A stretch of DNA of 64,000 bases from M3007 sp031373665 (GCA_031373665.1 JANMMZ010000058.1:1-64000); one strand, 5' to 3'; counted from the stretch's first letter, positions 8,855 through 18,313 are shown. Notes: a model not told the origin generated them from the sequence alone. Made by a program: numbers and translations.

Positions 8855-11800
8855 CCGCTCCCGAATTGACACTATTTTCCAGCGATGCACAGGTTGCGGG
8901 GTTTCGCCTCGACCGCTTTGAGGTATTCAATTGGGGTGCTTTTGACAAAGAAACCTATGTGATGCCGCTGGCAGGCCAAAATGCCCTGCTTACTGGAGCC
9001 AACGGGGCAGGAAAAACGACCCTTGTGGACGCTTTGCTTGCTTTGCTCAATCCTACTCCTGAACGATATTTCAACCAATCTGCCGGTTTTGAAGACCGGA
9101 AACGCACCCGCAAGGTCGAAGACTATGTGCGCGGGGTGTATGGCCACTCTACCAATGGCCGCGAACAACTCCGCGATAAGCCCGGCGAACCTTCCACTTA
9201 TACGGTGTTACTAGGGGTGTTTTACAACAACGACCTCAAGCAATATTATTCGCTGGCCCACCTGTATTGGTTCAGAAATGGCGAATTGCAAAAGCGATTT
9301 TACACCGCGCCTACAGCGCTCCGCATTCAGGAGCATTTTTTATTCAAAGGCGATATTCGGGCATTCAATAGCCATTTGACCAAGGGTATGCAAGTCCAAT
9401 CCTTTGATACTTTCAATGATTTTGCCCTTGATTTTCAACAAAAATTGGGGATGCGCCAATCAGAACGCGCCAACAATGCAGCAGGGCGTACCAAGCCCTT
9501 GCATTTGTTAGCGAAAACAGCGGGCATCAAGGTATTGGGCAATTTGGATGCATTTATTCGAGACAATATGCTCGATGAGGCTAACATGGACGAGAAGTTT
9601 GACCTGCTGAAAAAGGAATACGCCGATATTGCGGAAACCCAACAAACCCTCGACAAAGCCACAGAACAGGAGCGAATGCTCATGCCTTTGTTGGAGAAAA
9701 ATACCCATTTATTATCCACTTATGCTGACTTGCAACGGTTTGAAATGGCACAAACTGTGATAGGCCCGTGGTTTGCACGGGAGCATGTTGGGTTGTTGCA
9801 GCAGGAAATAGGGCGGCTCCAACAAGAGCGGATACGTAAAAATAGCGAATTGGAAATTTGCGGTGAGCAACTAGAAAAGTTGCGCCAAGAAAATAGAGAC
9901 TTAGACATACAAATGGCCAACAACGACGAAGGCCGCCGCTTACAAGCACTGGAAGACCAAAAACGAGCCGCCGAAATCAAATTGACCAATCAGCAAAAAA
10001 TGGCTGATAAGTACGCCACCATCGCCAATACCCTCAGATTGATTCCAGAACCCGATGGGGCGCGGTTTTTTGTACAAAAAGAGCAATTGAAGGAACTATC
10101 CAAGGGTTTTATGTCTCAGAAAGAAGAACAGAATATCCTCCGTGATGATTTGGTTGGACAGAAAAGCGATGTTAGCCGCAAGGTGACCCAATTGGAACTG
10201 GAACTCAAATCGCTCCGCCAACGCCAGAGCAACCTTCCGGCTGATTTGGTGTCGCTGCGTACCCGACTTGCCCAGGCGGCACAACTACCCGAAACCGACC
10301 TGCCTTTTGTGGGTGAATTGTTGCAAGTACGCGCAACGGAACAAACTTGGGAATACGCTTTGGAGAAATTACTCAGCCCATTTTCCTTGCATTTATTGGT
10401 GCCGACTCGCCATATGCGCACGGTGGTACAATGGGTTCGACAGCACAACCTCAATATGTTGCTGCGTTTCATAGAGGCCGATGATGCCGCTGGCGAAGCA
10501 TTGAGCAATGACCAAAGTACTGCTATTGCGGCCAATAAATTGGAGGTAAATCCAAAGTCGCCTTTCGCACATTGGTTGCGCACTGAAGTCAATAGCCGTT
10601 ATCCGCATTATTGTACCCAAGATACCGCCGAATACGAGCGGAAAACCAAGGCACTCACGCCCGAAGGTTTGTACAAAAGCGGCAAGCAACACCAGAAAGA
10701 TGATCGCAAGCAACGCACCACTTTTGTAATGGGCTGGGACAATGCCGAAAAGATCAGAAAGTTTGAAAATGAACTTCGCGAGGCTCAAAACGAGGCCTTG
10801 AAAATAGAAGAGCGCATTCGGCCTATTGCTGAAAAAATGATCAATTTTGATCAAAAACTAGCAAATTTGGCACGACTTGACGATATTGAAGAATATAAAA
10901 GCATTGATTTTCGGAGTACGCAAGAGGATATACAGGACATGATTGCACAAATAGAGGCATTGAGCGAAGCCTCATCGCAACTCGGTATTTTGCAGGATAG
11001 ACATAAAAAAGTCGGTTCTGAAATCAAATCTGAAAATGCCCTACGCGATACGATCATAAAGGCTCAACAACAACTCAGTGATCAACTAAAAAGCCGTGCT
11101 ACCGAACTGAATTTTAAACAAACGGATGCTGGTGGGCTGGCCGACCAAACACCCGCGCTCAAGGTATTGGCCGAATATCTGGAAGGGTTGCCACCCTTGG
11201 ATATGGATACCATTGTTCATATAGAACGCGAAAAAAAGAGTGCCCTGAAAATGGAGATTGATCGGTTGGCAAAAGCGCAATCTGACCTGAAATTCGCAAC
11301 AGAACGGCTTATGCAGGAGTTTAAACAACCCAAAAAAGCCATCCTCGACCGCTTTCCGACTTGGACCAACGACACGGATGCATTGGGCAGCCCTACCATC
11401 GAAAATATTGGTGACTATACCACCTTGCTCGACCGTATCCAAACAGATCAATTGCCTGCCCTTCGCGAACGCTACCAAGCCCGCGCTAGTCAAGACATTG
11501 GCAATGCGATGCAAGTGTTTCAGCGGCAAATGGAAGACCAACTCAAAGACCACAAAGACAATATCAAAAACATCAACCGCTCGCTCCGCGCTTTGCCTTA
11601 CACACATGACACTTATTTGCAGGTGGTGATGGAAGAAGGAACGAAAAAAGGAAAGATCGGTGAGTTTGTCCAATTGCTTAAATCATGGGATTACGACCGG
11701 GCGGCGTTTCAGGCGGCTTCGGAGACTGAAAGGCTTGATATTTGGCGAGAAACGGTGCAAAAAATCGGAGCCATCATCAAACGATTGGACGAAGATGGCT

Positions 11801-12252
11801 CTTGGCGTAAAGAGGTCACCGATGTGCGCAATTGGTTGAGTTTCAAAACCCAGCAATTGTACCAACGCGACGACACGCCCATGAGCGGTACTTTGCAGGA
11901 CAGTACCAGCGGAAAATCAGGTGGGGAGCAAGCCAAACTTACCTACACGGTATTGGCTGCAGCCCTCACGTATCAGTTTAATATCAGTGCAGACAACCGC
12001 AATGCCCGCTCGTTCCGATTTATCGTGGTGGATGAAGCATTTAGCAAACTAGACCCTGAAAACAGTACCTATTTATTGAATTTATTGGGCGATTTACATT
12101 TTCAAATGCTCATTATTACGCCCAATACAGGCATCAATGCAGGGGAAAAACGGATGAGTCACCTGATTTTTGTCGAGAAAAAATCCGAAATGCCACCGCG
12201 TTCGGCGGCCTATGTATATTCGATCAAGGAGTTGAAAAATTTGACCTCTTAA
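8851..12252 (+). CDS. jetC: Wadjet system SMC-like ATPase JetC
   Basis: 1133 residues. Walker A GANGAGKT lies at residues 49-56. Two long coiled-coil regions (~270-480 and ~640-960) flank a central hinge-like segment (~490-600). The ABC signature SGKSGGEQ is at 1020-1027 and Walker B (FIVVDEAF) at 1057-1064, with Asp1061 and Glu1062. This is the architecture of the MukB/MksB-like motor of Wadjet, which dimerises, hydrolyses ATP and extrudes DNA loops. All ATPase motifs look intact, so the motor should be active. The gene overlaps jetB by 4 bases and is followed directly by jetD with no gap. Confidence 0.95.
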   Translation: MTAPELTLFSSDAQVAGFRLDRFEVFNWGAFDKETYVMPLAGQNALLTGANGAGKTTLVDALLALLNPTPERYFNQSAGFEDRKRTRKVEDYVRGVYGHSTNGREQLRDKPGEPSTYTVLLGVFYNNDLKQYYSLAHLYWFRNGELQKRFYTAPTALRIQEHFLFKGDIRAFNSHLTKGMQVQSFDTFNDFALDFQQKLGMRQSERANNAAGRTKPLHLLAKTAGIKVLGNLDAFIRDNMLDEANMDEKFDLLKKEYADIAETQQTLDKATEQERMLMPLLEKNTHLLSTYADLQRFEMAQTVIGPWFAREHVGLLQQEIGRLQQERIRKNSELEICGEQLEKLRQENRDLDIQMANNDEGRRLQALEDQKRAAEIKLTNQQKMADKYATIANTLRLIPEPDGARFFVQKEQLKELSKGFMSQKEEQNILRDDLVGQKSDVSRKVTQLELELKSLRQRQSNLPADLVSLRTRLAQAAQLPETDLPFVGELLQVRATEQTWEYALEKLLSPFSLHLLVPTRHMRTVVQWVRQHNLNMLLRFIEADDAAGEALSNDQSTAIAANKLEVNPKSPFAHWLRTEVNSRYPHYCTQDTAEYERKTKALTPEGLYKSGKQHQKDDRKQRTTFVMGWDNAEKIRKFENELREAQNEALKIEERIRPIAEKMINFDQKLANLARLDDIEEYKSIDFRSTQEDIQDMIAQIEALSEASSQLGILQDRHKKVGSEIKSENALRDTIIKAQQQLSDQLKSRATELNFKQTDAGGLADQTPALKVLAEYLEGLPPLDMDTIVHIEREKKSALKMEIDRLAKAQSDLKFATERLMQEFKQPKKAILDRFPTWTNDTDALGSPTIENIGDYTTLLDRIQTDQLPALRERYQARASQDIGNAMQVFQRQMEDQLKDHKDNIKNINRSLRALPYTHDTYLQVVMEEGTKKGKIGEFVQLLKSWDYDRAAFQAASETERLDIWRETVQKIGAIIKRLDEDGSWRKEVTDVRNWLSFKTQQLYQRDDTPMSGTLQDSTSGKSGGEQAKLTYTVLAAALTYQFNISADNRNARSFRFIVVDEAFSKLDPENSTYLLNLLGDLHFQMLIITPNTGINAGEKRMSHLIFVEKKSEMPPRSAAYVYSIKELKNLTS

Positions 12253-13410
12253 ATGATCAATCCTGCCAACATCAAGGACAAGGCCACTAGCCATTTTTAC
12301 AATTGGCTAAGAGCAATAGCGGAAGGTATTGCTTCCTTTCAGCCCTTGGTGATCCAGCGGATTGGTGATAATAAAGATGCAACGGAACGCTGGGATGACC
12401 TAACCGAGATATATGAGCAAAGCAAATCCAAAATCGGTTACGGGTATCGGGTCGAGTTGGAGCCGCCCCGTCCGAATAGTACCCAAAAACAGAGTAAAAT
12501 CAAGGCAATCATGTTTGATACCGAAAGCGATTTGGTGCGATTTGTGGACTTGGAATCAGACTTTAGTAAGTTCAAAACTGCTTTAACGCTCATTCATCAG
12601 GAGGTGCCAAACCTAAAGGATTGGTGTGCTGGCCATGTTAAAAAAGTGATTCAATACAGTGATATTTGGCCGCAATTGCTGGCGGTGGTTCGTTTCTTTC
12701 AAGAAAATCCACAACCCGGTTTGCCCCTTCGGTTATTGGTGATAGGGGGCGTTGACACTAAGTTTATGGAGCAAAACAATAAGATTCTGTGTACTTTGTT
12801 GGATCTTGTATTGCCACCCGAATGTATTAACAATAAGTTTCGTCTAATTGCCAAACGCTACGGCTTGCCCGAACAAGAACCATTGGTAGAATGTGCTTGG
12901 AACGATCTCGAATTGACACATTATTTCCACGGGTTCAGCCGGTTGGCTTTTCCAAGCGATCAATTGGCGGCACAGCCGCTGCCTATTTCTAAAGTCATCG
13001 TGGTTGAAAACAAAACCAGTATGCAGCAGTTGTTGCAGCATGGTTTGTCGCATACATTGATTGTTTTTGGTGGCGGATTTGGAGTGTCGTTGCTTCAAGG
13101 TTGCACTTGGATGAAAGACCTTGAATTGTATTACTGGGGCGACCTTGATGCACATGGGTTGGCTATTTTAAGCCAAGTACGGGGTTATTTTCCACACGTG
13201 CAGGCATTGATGATGGATCAAGCAACTTGGGATGCCCATCAACATACGGTGGTGGCGGGTAAGCACTTTAAAGGAAATACTCCATCATATTTAACCGCCG
13301 AAGAGCAGGATATGTTTCAATTGGTGTCTTCTGAAATGCTACGATTAGAACAAGAGCAGTTAGACCATGCATGGGTTCAGGTAGTGCTAGATAGGATTGA
13401 AAACGGATGA
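12253..13410 (+). CDS. jetD: Wadjet system nuclease JetD (DUF3322/DUF2220, TOPRIM)
   Basis: 385 residues, starting immediately after the jetC stop. The N-terminal half (DUF3322) includes the DNA-binding part; the C-terminal half is a TOPRIM domain. The TOPRIM glutamate is Glu252 in KVIVVENK, and the metal-binding pair is Asp297 and Asp299 in GDLDAHG. JetD is the topoisomerase-VI-like endonuclease that cuts circular plasmid DNA when the JetABC complex stalls on it. The catalytic residues are present, so the system appears complete. The gene closes the operon; the 241-base gap that follows contains the second palindrome/sigma-54-like element. Confidence 0.93.
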   Translation: MINPANIKDKATSHFYNWLRAIAEGIASFQPLVIQRIGDNKDATERWDDLTEIYEQSKSKIGYGYRVELEPPRPNSTQKQSKIKAIMFDTESDLVRFVDLESDFSKFKTALTLIHQEVPNLKDWCAGHVKKVIQYSDIWPQLLAVVRFFQENPQPGLPLRLLVIGGVDTKFMEQNNKILCTLLDLVLPPECINNKFRLIAKRYGLPEQEPLVECAWNDLELTHYFHGFSRLAFPSDQLAAQPLPISKVIVVENKTSMQQLLQHGLSHTLIVFGGGFGVSLLQGCTWMKDLELYYWGDLDAHGLAILSQVRGYFPHVQALMMDQATWDAHQHTVVAGKHFKGNTPSYLTAEEQDMFQLVSSEMLRLEQEQLDHAWVQVVLDRIENG

Positions 13411-13465
13411 AATCATGCACACGAATTAAATAACGCCAAATTCAGACGCTCCCACCCACCCACGC

Positions 13466-13571
13466 TGTCCGAAACCGAACACCTCCCGTTCGAGTTTGAA
13501 CAATATTTTAGATTGATGAAACATATAAAATGTTGATTGTCAAATCATTGAAAAATTGGCCTAAGGCTTGA
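13466..13571 (+). promoter_or_regulatory. Second copy of the palindrome plus sigma-54-like element
   Basis: Arms 13466-13480 (TGTCCGAAACCGAAC) and 13488-13502 (GTTCGAGTTTGAACA) with a 7-base spacer. TTGG begins at 13556, again 54 bases after the right arm, followed by GG-N10-GA (TTGGCC, then CTTGA). A run between them (ATAAAAT, then TGATTgTCAAA) is also shared with the copy at 3307-3412. The VOC gene starts about 80 bases downstream and the second FtsX permease follows it. Confidence 0.6.
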
Positions 13572-13651
13572 TCTATTTGGTACGAGCGTGTGGCGCGCGA
13601 TTATCTTGTTATTTGTGACCAGTCTATGGTCTTGAACCTATATCTAAGCGC

Positions 13652-14029
13652 ATGAATTTAAATCAAATTACGGTACCCGTACTTGACCTATCGAAGTCTA
13701 TTGGCTTTTACGAAAAACTAGGCTTGAACCTGATAGTGGTTGCTTTGCCTAGGTATGCCCGATTTGAATGCCCTGACGGCGACTCAACTTTCTCCTTGCA
13801 CCAAACCAACCATTTGCCAACCGGGGATGGGATCGCTGTTTATTTTGAATGTGATGATTTGGATAAAAAAGTAGGGGAATTATTAGATCAAGGAATTCAT
13901 TTTTTTGAACTGCCGAATGACAAAACTTGGCTTTGGCGAGAAGCACACCTGAAAGACCCTGATGGAAACCACTTGATTTTGTTTCATGCAGGCGATCATC
14001 GAAAAAATCCTCCTTGGAGGATCAAGTAA
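13652..14029 (+). CDS. VOC-superfamily (glyoxalase/bleomycin-resistance-like) protein
   Basis: 125 residues, one VOC domain made of two beta-alpha-beta-beta-beta modules. The first module opens with NQITVPVLDLSKSIGFYEKL and the second with GIAVYFECDDLDKKVGELL. The C-terminal metal/ligand strand DPDGNHLILFHAG is typical. VOC proteins are metal-dependent lyases, isomerases or drug-binding proteins, usually dimers; the substrate here is unknown. The gene lies between the sigma-54-like element at 13466-13571 and the FtsX permease 45 bases downstream, in the place where the permease start lies at the sister locus, so it may be an insertion into, or a first gene of, the same transcript. Confidence 0.88.
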   Translation: MNLNQITVPVLDLSKSIGFYEKLGLNLIVVALPRYARFECPDGDSTFSLHQTNHLPTGDGIAVYFECDDLDKKVGELLDQGIHFFELPNDKTWLWREAHLKDPDGNHLILFHAGDHRKNPPWRIK

Positions 14030-14074
14030 CGCAACGGGTTTCAAATTCAAATAAGACACAATAATTTTAAAAAT

Positions 14075-16459
14075 ATGAACCGAATTTTTCGCAACCTAAC
14101 CCGCAACCGCCTTTACACAGCGCTTAACATATCAGGATTGACCATTGGTATGGCGGGAGCCATGCTCATTGCGCTGTGGGTGCAAAACGAACTACGGTTT
14201 GATCGCTACCACCGCAATGCAGCCAACCTTTGGCGCGTGAAAGCCGATATAAAGATCAACAACAACGATACGTGGCATTTTGGTACGACTCCAAGGAAAA
14301 CCGTGGAACTTTGCGAAAAAATTCCCGGTATTGTCGCTACGCAACAGTTCATGCAGCCTTATGAGCAGAAAGCCAATATCCAGCATGGGCCTGAAATATT
14401 CAGCGAACCGCAATTTGCGTATTTCGCACCGGGGTGGTTTGATGCCTTCGATTATACTTTTGTGGCGGGCAGTGCGGCAGGATTCGGAGATCGCCCCAGT
14501 GACCTCATCCTGACGGAGGGACTGGCTCGCAAAATATTTGGAAACCACCATGCTTTGGGGGAGGTATTGCGCATTGATTCGGTCGCCTTCACGGTACATG
14601 CCGTACTGGAAGACCCACGGCCAGAGTCAAGTTTTAAGCACCAATTGATACTGCCATTGTCAGCATATCTGAACAAGCCAGCCCACCAACGCAACGAAGA
14701 TGGTTGGGATAATTTTGAATACAACACGTTTGTAGCATTGCGCCCCGATGCTCAACCAGAATCCATACAAACCCAACTAACCCAAGCCTTTCAAGCAGCC
14801 AAGCAGGATTCCAATACAGGATTGCTCCTGAGTCCATTGACTGACCTACACTTTGACCAAGGCGTACGGGATGATGTTTTTGAAAAAGGTAGTATGAATT
14901 CCGTTTGGATTTTTACCCTTGTCGGATTCCTGATCTTAGGGATGGCCGCCATCAATTATGTCAGCCTCACCACCGCCCGCGCCCAAACCCGTGCCCGCGA
15001 AGTGGGCATCCGCAAATTGGTAGGCGCGGGAAAATCCAACCTTTTTGGACAATTTATGCAAGAATCATTGGTATTGGCCACCATGGCTGGTTTGTTGGCT
15101 GTTGGCCTTGTCCAAATGGCTTTGCCTTGGTTTAGTAACTTAGCCGATAGCCCCTTGCAGATGGACTGGACCAGTCCTTTGCCTTGGATACTCATGGGTG
15201 GTACGGTAGCGATCACCGTGCTATTGGCGGGTGTATATCCTGCCTTATTATTGGCTGGCTTTCAGCCCTTATTGGCCTTGCGCGGACAAAATCAAGGCGG
15301 TAGTACCCGCTCCATATTTAGACAGAGTTTGGTGGTTTTTCAGTTTGCGGTATCGGTGGCTTTATTGGCTTGTACCATTGTGATCGGCACCCAGCGATCG
15401 TTTATCCAAAACAAAGAAATGGGTTATGATCGAGCACAAATATTCAGTTTTAAGGTGCATTGGCAACAGTATCAAGCACTTGGCACGGAAAGGGGACAAA
15501 GTATGATGCATGCCTTAGAGCAAGACCTGCGCCGATCATCGGCAGTGACGGAGGTGAGCCGCGCCAGTGAATCGCCTGTCAATATACTAGGATCGCACAG
15601 TGGTTCGGTTCGGTTTGATGGCCTCCAAGAAGGATCTCGACCTACAGTCTCCAAGATCTCGGCTGATGAAAATTTTGCCAAATTATTCAATATCCAACTA
15701 TCGGAAGGGCGATGGTTTGAAAAAGGCAAAACCACCGACGACGACAACGTGATCCTGAATGAGACGGCGGCTAAAAAACTCGGCCTTCCCCAACCTTGGT
15801 TGGGACAACGGTTCGGATTCCACGGGCGCGAAGGCCAAGTGATCGGATTGGTTCGTGATTTTCACTTTTTGCCACTTCATGAGGCCATTCCCCCGTTGGT
15901 GATCTTCAATTCGCAAAAATGGCGAGGCTATTATTTTGTAAAAACCCAGCCCGGCCAAAGCACCCAAGCCCTAGCAGCAGCGGAGACTATCTGGAAACAG
16001 TTTTTCCCCGAACGTCCTTTTGAATATGCATTCCTCGACGAAGATTTTGATAAAATGTACCGCAGCGAACAGCGTATTGGTATTTTATTTAATTTCTTTG
16101 CCTGCATGGCTATTTTTATCTCCTGTCTTGGCCTTTTTGGATTGGCTACTTTTATAGCCGCCCAACGTACCAAAGAAATCGGGATCCGCAAAGTACTCGG
16201 TGCTTCGGTGGCTGGTATCACGGGCTTACTGGCCAAAGACTTTTTGATTTTGGTTGTGATCGCCATTGGCATTGCCTCTCCATTGGCCTACTACGCGATG
16301 GATCATTGGCTCTCTGACTTCGCATACCGCATTGACATTCAGTGGTGGATGTTTGCGGCGGCGGGCTTGGCCGCAGTGGCGATCGCGGTTTTGACTGTGG
16401 GATTCCAGAGTATAAGGGCAGCCTTGGTGAACCCTGTGAGGAGTTTGCGGAGTGAGTAA
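14075..16459 (+). CDS. FtsX/MacB-type ABC transporter permease
   Basis: 794 residues with the same plan as the permease at 3501-5867: TM near residues 20-40, MacB-type periplasmic domain, TM block with the REVGIRKLVGAG motif near residue 308, a second periplasmic domain (~430-660), and a last TM block with KEIGIRKVLGAS near residue 700. The C-terminus ends in ALVNPVRSLRSE, the usual tail of this family, which reappears as a relic at 18366-18419. No ATPase is adjacent. The gene follows the VOC gene by 45 bases and both stand behind the element at 13466-13571. Confidence 0.92.
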   Translation: MNRIFRNLTRNRLYTALNISGLTIGMAGAMLIALWVQNELRFDRYHRNAANLWRVKADIKINNNDTWHFGTTPRKTVELCEKIPGIVATQQFMQPYEQKANIQHGPEIFSEPQFAYFAPGWFDAFDYTFVAGSAAGFGDRPSDLILTEGLARKIFGNHHALGEVLRIDSVAFTVHAVLEDPRPESSFKHQLILPLSAYLNKPAHQRNEDGWDNFEYNTFVALRPDAQPESIQTQLTQAFQAAKQDSNTGLLLSPLTDLHFDQGVRDDVFEKGSMNSVWIFTLVGFLILGMAAINYVSLTTARAQTRAREVGIRKLVGAGKSNLFGQFMQESLVLATMAGLLAVGLVQMALPWFSNLADSPLQMDWTSPLPWILMGGTVAITVLLAGVYPALLLAGFQPLLALRGQNQGGSTRSIFRQSLVVFQFAVSVALLACTIVIGTQRSFIQNKEMGYDRAQIFSFKVHWQQYQALGTERGQSMMHALEQDLRRSSAVTEVSRASESPVNILGSHSGSVRFDGLQEGSRPTVSKISADENFAKLFNIQLSEGRWFEKGKTTDDDNVILNETAAKKLGLPQPWLGQRFGFHGREGQVIGLVRDFHFLPLHEAIPPLVIFNSQKWRGYYFVKTQPGQSTQALAAAETIWKQFFPERPFEYAFLDEDFDKMYRSEQRIGILFNFFACMAIFISCLGLFGLATFIAAQRTKEIGIRKVLGASVAGITGLLAKDFLILVVIAIGIASPLAYYAMDHWLSDFAYRIDIQWWMFAAAGLAAVAIAVLTVGFQSIRAALVNPVRSLRSE

Positions 16460-16460
16460 T

Positions 16461-17318
16461 TTAAGGCCGCACTCTCAAATAGTAGGTTTTTTCCCAAACT
16501 TGTAAAGTATCGGTCTCTGGCTCTCTCTTTTCGATTGAAAAGCGCAAGGGGTAGATACCGGGCTGTTTATATTGGACTTTGAATTTTGCTCGACCATCTG
16601 CCATTGGCAGCACTTCATCATTGAGTCGTAAGACAACCTTATCTATGGAAGATGAATACTGACCCAGTGTTATATTTGCCGTAACTAGATCACCTGTGGC
16701 TGGTGCAAGTTGATCAAACCATAGTAGCGGCTGATCCCAGCCAAAATTGCAAAAGTAGTATGGGATACAGTTCATTAAAAAATAATTTAATACATTCGTT
16801 TCAGCCAGTCTAATCTCCGCTTTGGTTTGTTCCAATGTTGTGATAAATTGATCTGGCGATTGGTTTTTCCAAGATTGAAAAAGCCAATCATTGGGTGCTA
16901 AATAATTCATGGTTTCCCCAATATATGGCTCAAAATTTGCGACTTTCCAAAGGATTGTGCGATAATTACTCAATTTGCCTTGTACCTCATATAGGAGGTT
17001 CACATTGGTTTTTTGTTGTAGGCTATCCAATAATAAGCGCATAGCCTCTGATTCGGACACCACCATTTGGGTTTTCCTCCAGTACTCCATGGAACGATCC
17101 GAAGAATCCTGTTTTATACTTTTCCTAATGGATTTAAATAAGTTATGGTTGCTTTTCTCGATTTCAGTTGCTCCTACCCTGAGGGCAAACTGCCATTCGG
17201 CTTGTAGCGATTCATTTTGATCGGTTGTTTTTTCCAAGACAATAAAAGCAGTCAGTGATATTATCACCATGATACACATCCCATGCAACAAAGTGGGAAG
17301 TAGAGACATTACTCGCAT
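16461..17318 (-). CDS. GldM-like membrane-anchored protein, second of a pair
   Basis: 285 residues: one N-terminal TM (~8-28), then a helical periplasmic region and a C-terminal beta domain. The helix TKAEIRLAETNVLNYFL and the following Ig-like domain (NEVLPMADGRAKFKVQY-type strand, then a final YYLRVRP strand) resemble GldM after its first domain. GldM is the periplasm-spanning shaft of the T9SS motor, normally ~520 aa with four domains; this protein would stop after about the second, so it is a short divergent relative at best. Its start overlaps the stop of the upstream paralog by 10 bases. The stop lies one base from the FtsX stop on the opposite strand (convergent). Confidence 0.6.
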   Translation of the reverse strand: MRVMSLLPTLLHGMCIMVIISLTAFIVLEKTTDQNESLQAEWQFALRVGATEIEKSNHNLFKSIRKSIKQDSSDRSMEYWRKTQMVVSESEAMRLLLDSLQQKTNVNLLYEVQGKLSNYRTILWKVANFEPYIGETMNYLAPNDWLFQSWKNQSPDQFITTLEQTKAEIRLAETNVLNYFLMNCIPYYFCNFGWDQPLLWFDQLAPATGDLVTANITLGQYSSSIDKVVLRLNDEVLPMADGRAKFKVQYKQPGIYPLRFSIEKREPETDTLQVWEKTYYLRVRP

Positions 17319-18253
17319 ATTTGAATGAAAAACGGTTTGGGCAATGTACGTACCTCCTTAGTCAAAGGGTTACGGGCCAATAACTTTGTATTCACTTTTT
17401 TGATTCCGGGTGTTTGATATCGGTGACGATATTGACCCAAACCTTGGGTCATAGCGATGGGTTTATTATTGATAAAGGCGGTCAAGTTTTTACTTGAATT
17501 TGGGGAGTAAGCCAGGGGGGAAACCTCTCCCCTAAATACTTCTCCGGCACGAACGCACCCGTTTTTAGTAGTGACTATAGGAATCAGCGCTTCAAAACGA
17601 TATGCTGCTACGCCCTCAATATTATCTTCCATGCTGGCCAAAACTTGACAGGCTGCCGAGGTATGATTGAGTTCCCAAATAGAAAGCAAGGCCGCTTTCT
17701 GGTCATCGCGGCTTCCTGCGATGATTTTTTGGTCATGCTTGCGATGGGTTAAGGAAAAAATAGAATCCAATCCAACGAGGGCTTGAGGGTTATTTTTAGC
17801 AAACAGATAAAGGCTATCTATAAAGGTTCTATTATCCTCGAAGAATGCTGATGTTTGCGGTTCTAGGCTCAAAATGCCTTTTAAATATGGTAAATAATTG
17901 CCTTTTAAAGATGGTCTATATTTGCCTTTTGAATCAATACCTTTGTACGCCCTTCCTATTTGAGTATGGATGGAATTTTCCATTGTTTCACAATGTTTTT
18001 GGATGATTTTACTCCTTCTATACAAGTTTTCGTTAAGGAATGATGGGTAAATATGAGCAGATTTTTCTAAATTCGACTTGGAAGCATATTGGACACGCTC
18101 TAATGTGCTATTCATTTTAGCCTCCGTTTGTGTAAGGCTGTAGTACTGTTCGAATTGTGCTTGCTTCTGGTGCCACAGGTGTAAAGCATAAGCACCCAAT
18201 ACACCAATAATCAGTGCATATATCAAGAATAATCGTTTTGGGTTAGATCGCAT
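17309..18253 (-). CDS. GldM-like membrane-anchored protein, first of a pair
   Basis: 314 residues: TM at ~8-26, a long helical segment (~30-190), then the stretch KAALLSIWELNHTSAACQVL, which corresponds to the aA-L-sl--D---ae--vl signature of GldM, and a C-terminal beta domain with VRAGEVFRGEVSPLAY and FINNKPIAM (compare the GldM pattern pG-x-f-x-a-x-V and vnG-x-l). The protein is shorter than GldM and lacks its last two domains. It is translationally coupled to the second GldM-like gene. The window holds no other T9SS machinery genes, only T9SS cargo, so partners must lie elsewhere. The GldM relationship is by pattern and should be confirmed by profile search. Confidence 0.6.
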   Translation of the reverse strand: MRSNPKRLFLIYALIIGVLGAYALHLWHQKQAQFEQYYSLTQTEAKMNSTLERVQYASKSNLEKSAHIYPSFLNENLYRRSKIIQKHCETMENSIHTQIGRAYKGIDSKGKYRPSLKGNYLPYLKGILSLEPQTSAFFEDNRTFIDSLYLFAKNNPQALVGLDSIFSLTHRKHDQKIIAGSRDDQKAALLSIWELNHTSAACQVLASMEDNIEGVAAYRFEALIPIVTTKNGCVRAGEVFRGEVSPLAYSPNSSKNLTAFINNKPIAMTQGLGQYRHRYQTPGIKKVNTKLLARNPLTKEVRTLPKPFFIQICE

Positions 18254-18278
18254 CGTTAGCGTTTTTTTATGGATATAG

Positions 18279-18313
18279 TAGCGGTGAAAAAATAATTTAC
18301 CTTTTCACCGCTA
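18279..18313. repeat. Perfect 12-bp inverted repeat upstream of the GldM-like pair
   Basis: TAGCGGTGAAAA at 18279-18290 is exactly complementary to 18302-18313, with an 11-base AT-rich loop. It lies 26 bases upstream of the first GldM-like start. It could be an operator for that operon or a terminator for a lost plus-strand gene. Confidence 0.45.

Noticed and set aside
5991..13410. Wadjet operon considered as a MukBEF/MksBEF chromosome-segregation system
   Set aside because: The DUF3375/DUF4194 subunits and a TOPRIM nuclease gene directly after the SMC-like gene define type I Wadjet rather than a housekeeping condensin.
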